A program made the position numbers and the translations under genes. Below the pieces are notes generated by a model, which searched no databases, had not been told where the DNA came from, and saw only the letters and a list, made by a program, of their open reading frames with translations. A stretch of DNA of 64,000 bases, taken from positions 1 to 64,000 of the forward strand of contig NZ_JAUKFY010000024.1 in assembly GCF_030489605.1 (NCBI RefSeq). The letters run 5' to 3'. Of this stretch, positions 61,022 to 64,000 are shown one piece after another; the stretch's first letter is position 1, and each line of letters opens with the position of its first letter. The DNA is from Brevibacillus laterosporus. Lineage in GTDB: Bacteria > Bacillota > Bacilli > Brevibacillales > Brevibacillaceae.

Positions 61022-61783
61022 ATGTACCAAAACATCTTAGTGCATAAGCAGAATGGTATCGCTGAAATTATCTGCAATCGCCCGCATGTACGTAATGCTT
61101 TAAGCCTGGAGATGATGGAGGAATTGCAGGATGCTCTTACGATTTGTGAAACAGATGATACTATAAAAGTGATTCTGTTTACTGGAGAAGGCAGTGCATT
61201 CGTATCTGGCGGTGATTTACATCAATTTGGAGCTGTTAAGGGAGCAGATTCCCTGCCTTTATTACAGAAAGCGGAACAATTATTGACCAGAATAGATTTA
61301 TTTCGAAAACCAACCATTGCGATGGTAAATGGTCCAGCTATCGGTGGCGGAGCTGAATTTGCCTGCGCTTGTCACTTTCGCTTCATGAGTGAGCTGGCTG
61401 TTTTTCGCTTTGTGCAAATTACGATGCATATTACTACGGGCTTTGGCGGTGGTAGTCGTCTTTTTGCGAAAATGCCAGAATCTATCGCGTTGCGTTTGCT
61501 GCTAACAGGAGAGAAGCTGGGGCCTGAGGAGGCTTTGCAAATAGGGTTAGTGGAAGGCGTATATCAGGCGGACAAACTAAGAGAGAAGACAATGGAATTC
61601 GCTGCGGCGATTGCTAAGCAGCCCTTGAAGAGTATTTCAGCTTATATGAACATGCTAACTTGGAAGAAGAAAGGCGTGTCATTACAAGAATCGATTCAAA
61701 TGGAGCTTGAACAATGCTCCGCGTTATGGGGCAACGAAGAACATCTTCAGTATATAAGTTCATTCTTTCGTAAGGGCGAATAG
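61022..61783 (+). CDS. Enoyl-CoA hydratase/isomerase (crotonase) family protein
   Basis: ATG 61022, after AGGGAGTG, gives 253 aa; earlier in-frame starts are not supported. The crotonase core is clear: VRNALSLEMMEELQDAL, GEGSAFVSGGDLHQF (oxyanion hole), FRKPTIAMVNGPAIGGGAEFACACHFRF. In the segment ITMHITTGFGGGSRLF the usual 'PG.G' region is altered and one of the two hydratase glutamates is not evident, so hydratase activity is doubtful; hydrolase or isomerase activity is possible. The biotin-carboxylase at the window end may belong to the same acyl-CoA theme. Confidence 0.85.
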   Translation: MYQNILVHKQNGIAEIICNRPHVRNALSLEMMEELQDALTICETDDTIKVILFTGEGSAFVSGGDLHQFGAVKGADSLPLLQKAEQLLTRIDLFRKPTIAMVNGPAIGGGAEFACACHFRFMSELAVFRFVQITMHITTGFGGGSRLFAKMPESIALRLLLTGEKLGPEEALQIGLVEGVYQADKLREKTMEFAAAIAKQPLKSISAYMNMLTWKKKGVSLQESIQMELEQCSALWGNEEHLQYISSFFRKGE

Positions 61784-61924
61784 CTAGGTTAAGTAGATTT
61801 ACTCCCGTTTAAAGAACGGTCAGCTTGGGGATACTTTTTTCTAGTAATTGTTATTCTACAAGAGTAGGGAAAAGCATAGAATGAACTACATCGTTCTTAT
61901 CAGTAAACGGGAGGGACTTTATAT

Positions 61925-62686
61925 ATGGTAGCTTCAAGACAAGATGCTTGGACGGAAGATGATGATCTGGTACTCGCAGAGGTAACGCTTCGCCATATAC
62001 GCGAGGGCGGCACTCAGTTGGCAGCTTTTGAAGAGGTAGGTCAGCGGCTAGGGCGGACCTCCGCCGCCTGCGGGTTTCGTTGGAATAGCACTGTGCGCAA
62101 GCAGTATGATGCTGCGATCTCTATTGCGAAGGCACAGCGTCAGCAAATGAAAAAGCTGGGACGAATCCAGCCTGACATTCGTTTGGATAACAAGATTTCA
62201 AGTGAACCCATAGAAAATAGTGCTCCTGAGTCACGTGAAAAGCAAAAAAGTGAGCCGGTGACGGATTCAATTATTTCTCAGCAGTTGCATCTACATGAAA
62301 GCACTGCTCAAGCTCACGAAAGCAAGCCGTCTGTGGCTATGCCTATACCTACATTCACGCATGCTATAGAAACGTCCAGAGTAATAAGTGAGGAACAGCA
62401 GGTGGAATCAGCTATTAGGCTGTTGCAGGGGTATAAAGATGTTGTTCGGAGGTTTAAGCAATTAGAACGAGAATTAGAACAGCGTGAGCGAGAAATAAAG
62501 GATTTAAAAGAGCAAAATGTGCAGCTCAGAAAAAATTTAGAGGACCATATCGGGGTAAACAACGATTATAAAGCGTTGCTGCAAATTATGGATCGTGCAA
62601 GACGCTTGGCCTTTTTAAAAGAAGAGGAAACCTCTAAGCCAGTCTTTAAAATGGATTCAAACGGCAATCTAGAACGGATTGAATAA
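61925..62686 (+). CDS. gerR: RsfA/GerR family sporulation transcriptional regulator
   Basis: A 253-aa protein whose first 60 residues, with RQDAWTEDDDLVLAEVTLRHIREGG, TQLAAFEEVGQRLGRTSAACGFRWN and VRKQYDAAI, are the Myb-like domain of RsfA/YlbO proteins, matching them residue for residue over long parts. In B. subtilis RsfA acts in the forespore and GerR (YlbO) in the mother cell. A glutamate-rich coiled coil (LKQLERELEQREREIKDLKEQ) is at the C-terminus. GerR is preferred over RsfA because ylbP follows, as in B. subtilis. Confidence 0.9.
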   Translation: MVASRQDAWTEDDDLVLAEVTLRHIREGGTQLAAFEEVGQRLGRTSAACGFRWNSTVRKQYDAAISIAKAQRQQMKKLGRIQPDIRLDNKISSEPIENSAPESREKQKSEPVTDSIISQQLHLHESTAQAHESKPSVAMPIPTFTHAIETSRVISEEQQVESAIRLLQGYKDVVRRFKQLERELEQREREIKDLKEQNVQLRKNLEDHIGVNNDYKALLQIMDRARRLAFLKEEETSKPVFKMDSNGNLERIE

Positions 62687-62703
62687 TCGCGAAAAGTAAG
62701 CAG

Positions 62704-62737
62704 ATGAGCGGTCCTTACGTGGGATCGCTCTTTTCAT
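62704..62737 (+). terminator. Intrinsic terminator
   Basis: GAGCGGTCC / GGGATCGCTC stem with a TTTTC tail after the GerR-like gene. Confidence 0.75.
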
Positions 62738-62743
62738 ACATAC

Positions 62744-62775
62744 AAAAAAAGCTGACACCGGAATGCGTCAGCTTG
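62744..62775 (-). terminator. Intrinsic terminator of ylbP
   Basis: On the minus strand AAGCTGACG...TGTCAGCTTTTTTT, a seven-bp stem and T run. Confidence 0.75.
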
Positions 62776-62803
62776 CCTACAAGTAATTTACTTCATAAAA
62801 AAG

Positions 62804-63271
62804 TTAATCTTGCAAACCTACCGTAGTAGGTAACCAGACGTAGGGATTCTCTCCTCTATCTCGAACTGGATTATATTTCACAGGGAAGAACCCCATTTTC
62901 GTCCAAAATTGATCTGCTCTACAGCGGGAATTTGTTTTAATCGGCAAACAAAAGCTCTTGGCATGGTTAACCAATGCAGTTCCATAATCATGATTGCGAT
63001 ATTCAGGTAATACCTCTAGCTTCCATAGTTCATAATAATCTTGTTTTGGTTGAAAATAACGATCGTACTTGGCATCAATTTTGTATAGACTCATCCGGGC
63101 AACTAAACGATCTTCATGATAAATCCCGTAGAAGGGAGATTCAGAGTCGTTTTCGATAATATTGGCTTGCAAATCTTCTTTCATGGACAGCTCTTCAAGT
63201 CCAAACTCACGGAATTTTTGGAACTCTTCCAATGTTTTGTAATTAATGTGCAAGCGTACTACTTCATACAT
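62804..63271 (-). CDS. ylbP: YlbP-like GNAT N-acetyltransferase
   Basis: A 155-aa GNAT protein. The N-terminus RLHINYKTLEEFQKFREFGLEELSM, the central FYGIYHEDRLVARMSLYKI and YYELWKLEVLPEYRNHDYGTALVNHAKSF, where R/Q-x-x-G-x-G/A is represented by EYRNHDYG, and C-terminal FWTKMGFFPVKYNPVRD follow B. subtilis YlbP closely. The substrate is unknown. It lies convergent with the GerR-like gene, as ylbO and ylbP are neighbours in B. subtilis. Confidence 0.93.
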   Translation of the reverse strand: MYEVVRLHINYKTLEEFQKFREFGLEELSMKEDLQANIIENDSESPFYGIYHEDRLVARMSLYKIDAKYDRYFQPKQDYYELWKLEVLPEYRNHDYGTALVNHAKSFCLPIKTNSRCRADQFWTKMGFFPVKYNPVRDRGENPYVWLPTTVGLQD

Positions 63272-63475
63272 TGATATGGCCCCCTTTCAAAAATTACGTC
63301 TGCTTTTTTATTATACACTTGATTACCCAGAAATGCTCAATTTGAATACTGATAAGTGTGCTTTAGCGAAATGTTTGGTTTTATGAAAAAATTTTAGCTG
63401 ACATCTAGAACAATTGACAAATTAGTGGCAATATAAAGAAGAGACTAATTTCTTGGTGAAAAGGAGGGTGAGGTC

Positions 63476-64000
63476 GTGAAAAAAATTTGTATTGCCAATC
63501 GGGGGGAAATTGCAAGACGAATCATTCGGACCCTGAAACAGATGGGGATAGCTACCGTAGCTGTATATTCAGATGCTGATCAAGATGCTTTATTCGTCAA
63601 AGAAGCGGATGAAGCGATTCGGATTGGACCACCGCCAGTACCACAGAGCTATTTGAATATGGAGGCTGTCATAAAAGCCGCCAAGGAAGCAGGTGCGGAT
63701 GCTATCCACCCTGGCTATGGACTACTCTCTGAAAATAGTGAGTTTGCAAAGCGATGTGAACAGGAGGGCATGCTCTTTATTGGACCGTCTCCGTTTGTTA
63801 TCGAGCAAATGGGAGATAAGATAAACGCTAGACAGCTCATGCGCAGGGCAGGGGTGCCTGTTGTTCCGGGGATTGAAGATCATCTGGAAACCGCAGAGGA
63901 TGCAGTGCGATTGGCGGCATCCATTGGATATCCGCTTATGCTCAAAGCAAGCGCTGGAGGCGGAGGCATAGGCATGCAGGTGTGCCGCAGCGATGATGAA
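63476..64000 (+). CDS. Biotin carboxylase subunit (acyl-CoA carboxylase), 5' part
   Basis: Only the first 175 codons are in the window. GTG 63476 follows AAAGGAGGGTGAGGTC. The N-terminal biotin-carboxylase domain is clear: KICIANRGEIARRIIRTLKQMG, VAVYSDADQDALFVKEADEAI, ADAIHPGYGLLSENSEFA, and the ATP-grasp entry GDKINARQLMRRAGVPVVPG and LKASAGGGGIGM. It could be AccC or the biotin carboxylase of a propionyl-, methylcrotonyl- or related CoA carboxylase; the preceding crotonase hints at acyl-CoA catabolism. The rest lies beyond the right edge. Confidence 0.93.
   Translation, partial: MKKICIANRGEIARRIIRTLKQMGIATVAVYSDADQDALFVKEADEAIRIGPPPVPQSYLNMEAVIKAAKEAGADAIHPGYGLLSENSEFAKRCEQEGMLFIGPSPFVIEQMGDKINARQLMRRAGVPVVPGIEDHLETAEDAVRLAASIGYPLMLKASAGGGGIGMQVCRSDDE

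Overview
The window reads as a chromosomal segment of a spore-forming low-GC Gram-positive (Bacillales), most probably a Brevibacillus, perhaps of the B. laterosporus type; the species is an inference from gene content and composition by eye. The support is dense, closely packed genes with AGGAGG-type ribosome sites, frequent GTG/TTG starts, sporulation-linked families (RsfA/GerR regulator, two YhcN/YlaJ lipoproteins, an spsIJKL-like rhamnose set) and short gene runs in the same neighbourhoods as B. subtilis ylaG-ylaH...ylaK, yqgX-yqgY-yqgZ and ylbO-ylbP. No rRNA, tRNA, insertion sequence, CRISPR array or integrated phage was seen.

Layout. 0.3-9.3 kb: a glycan cluster with two methyltransferases, four glycosyltransferases and all four dTDP-L-rhamnose enzymes, arranged like the B. 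subtilis spore-coat polysaccharide genes. 9.3-13.5 kb: small accessory genes (His-rich protein, HipA-like kinase, holin-like protein, zinc-ribbon miniprotein, YbjQ, MFS transporter). 13.5-15.9 kb: a TcyABC-like cystine ABC importer behind a consensus sigma-A promoter. 16-18.1 kb: a secreted WG-repeat protein and two small membrane proteins. 18.2-21.7 kb: a lysine riboswitch controlling the acetylase branch of diaminopimelate synthesis (dapH, an ArgD-type aminotransferase, the N-acetyl-DAP deacetylase), followed by an intergenic cluster of DnaA-box-like 9-mers. 22-28.7 kb: small conserved proteins, a GH73-type hydrolase, a MarR regulator, an SR1P homologue inside a probable SR1-type dual-function RNA, and a secreted beta-propeller protein.

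28.8-35.6 kb: polyamine genes speA (minus) and speD (plus, behind a possible structured leader) bracket a nitronate monooxygenase, YktB, a DUF4446 protein and two paralogous proteins of unknown function. 35.7-39.2 kb: a repeat-bearing YhcN/YlaJ lipoprotein and a divergent TldD/TldE-like pair in which neither protein shows the HExxxH zinc site. 39.3-45.7 kb: typA, nfo, ylaH and small genes. 45.9-48.9 kb: two tandem HTH-TPR regulators of the RRNPP kind and, divergent from them, a short strongly promoted and terminated transcript encoding a 27-residue hydrophobic peptide that could be their signal. 49-54.7 kb: aldo-keto reductase, second YhcN/YlaJ protein, PhoH and secreted or membrane proteins. 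54.7-64 kb: YqgX-like hydrolase, envelope proteins, MidA-type methyltransferase, YqgY, a SufR-like regulator divergent from mgsR, a crotonase, GerR/RsfA, YlbP and the start of a biotin carboxylase cut by the window end.

The most interesting signals are the regulator/peptide locus near 48.8 kb, the zinc-site-less TldD/E-like pair, the DnaA-box cluster at 21.7-21.8 kb, the SR1P locus with repeated operator-like sites, and the possible RNA leader of speD. All assignments rest on reading motifs and remembered family features; no database search or folding program was run.
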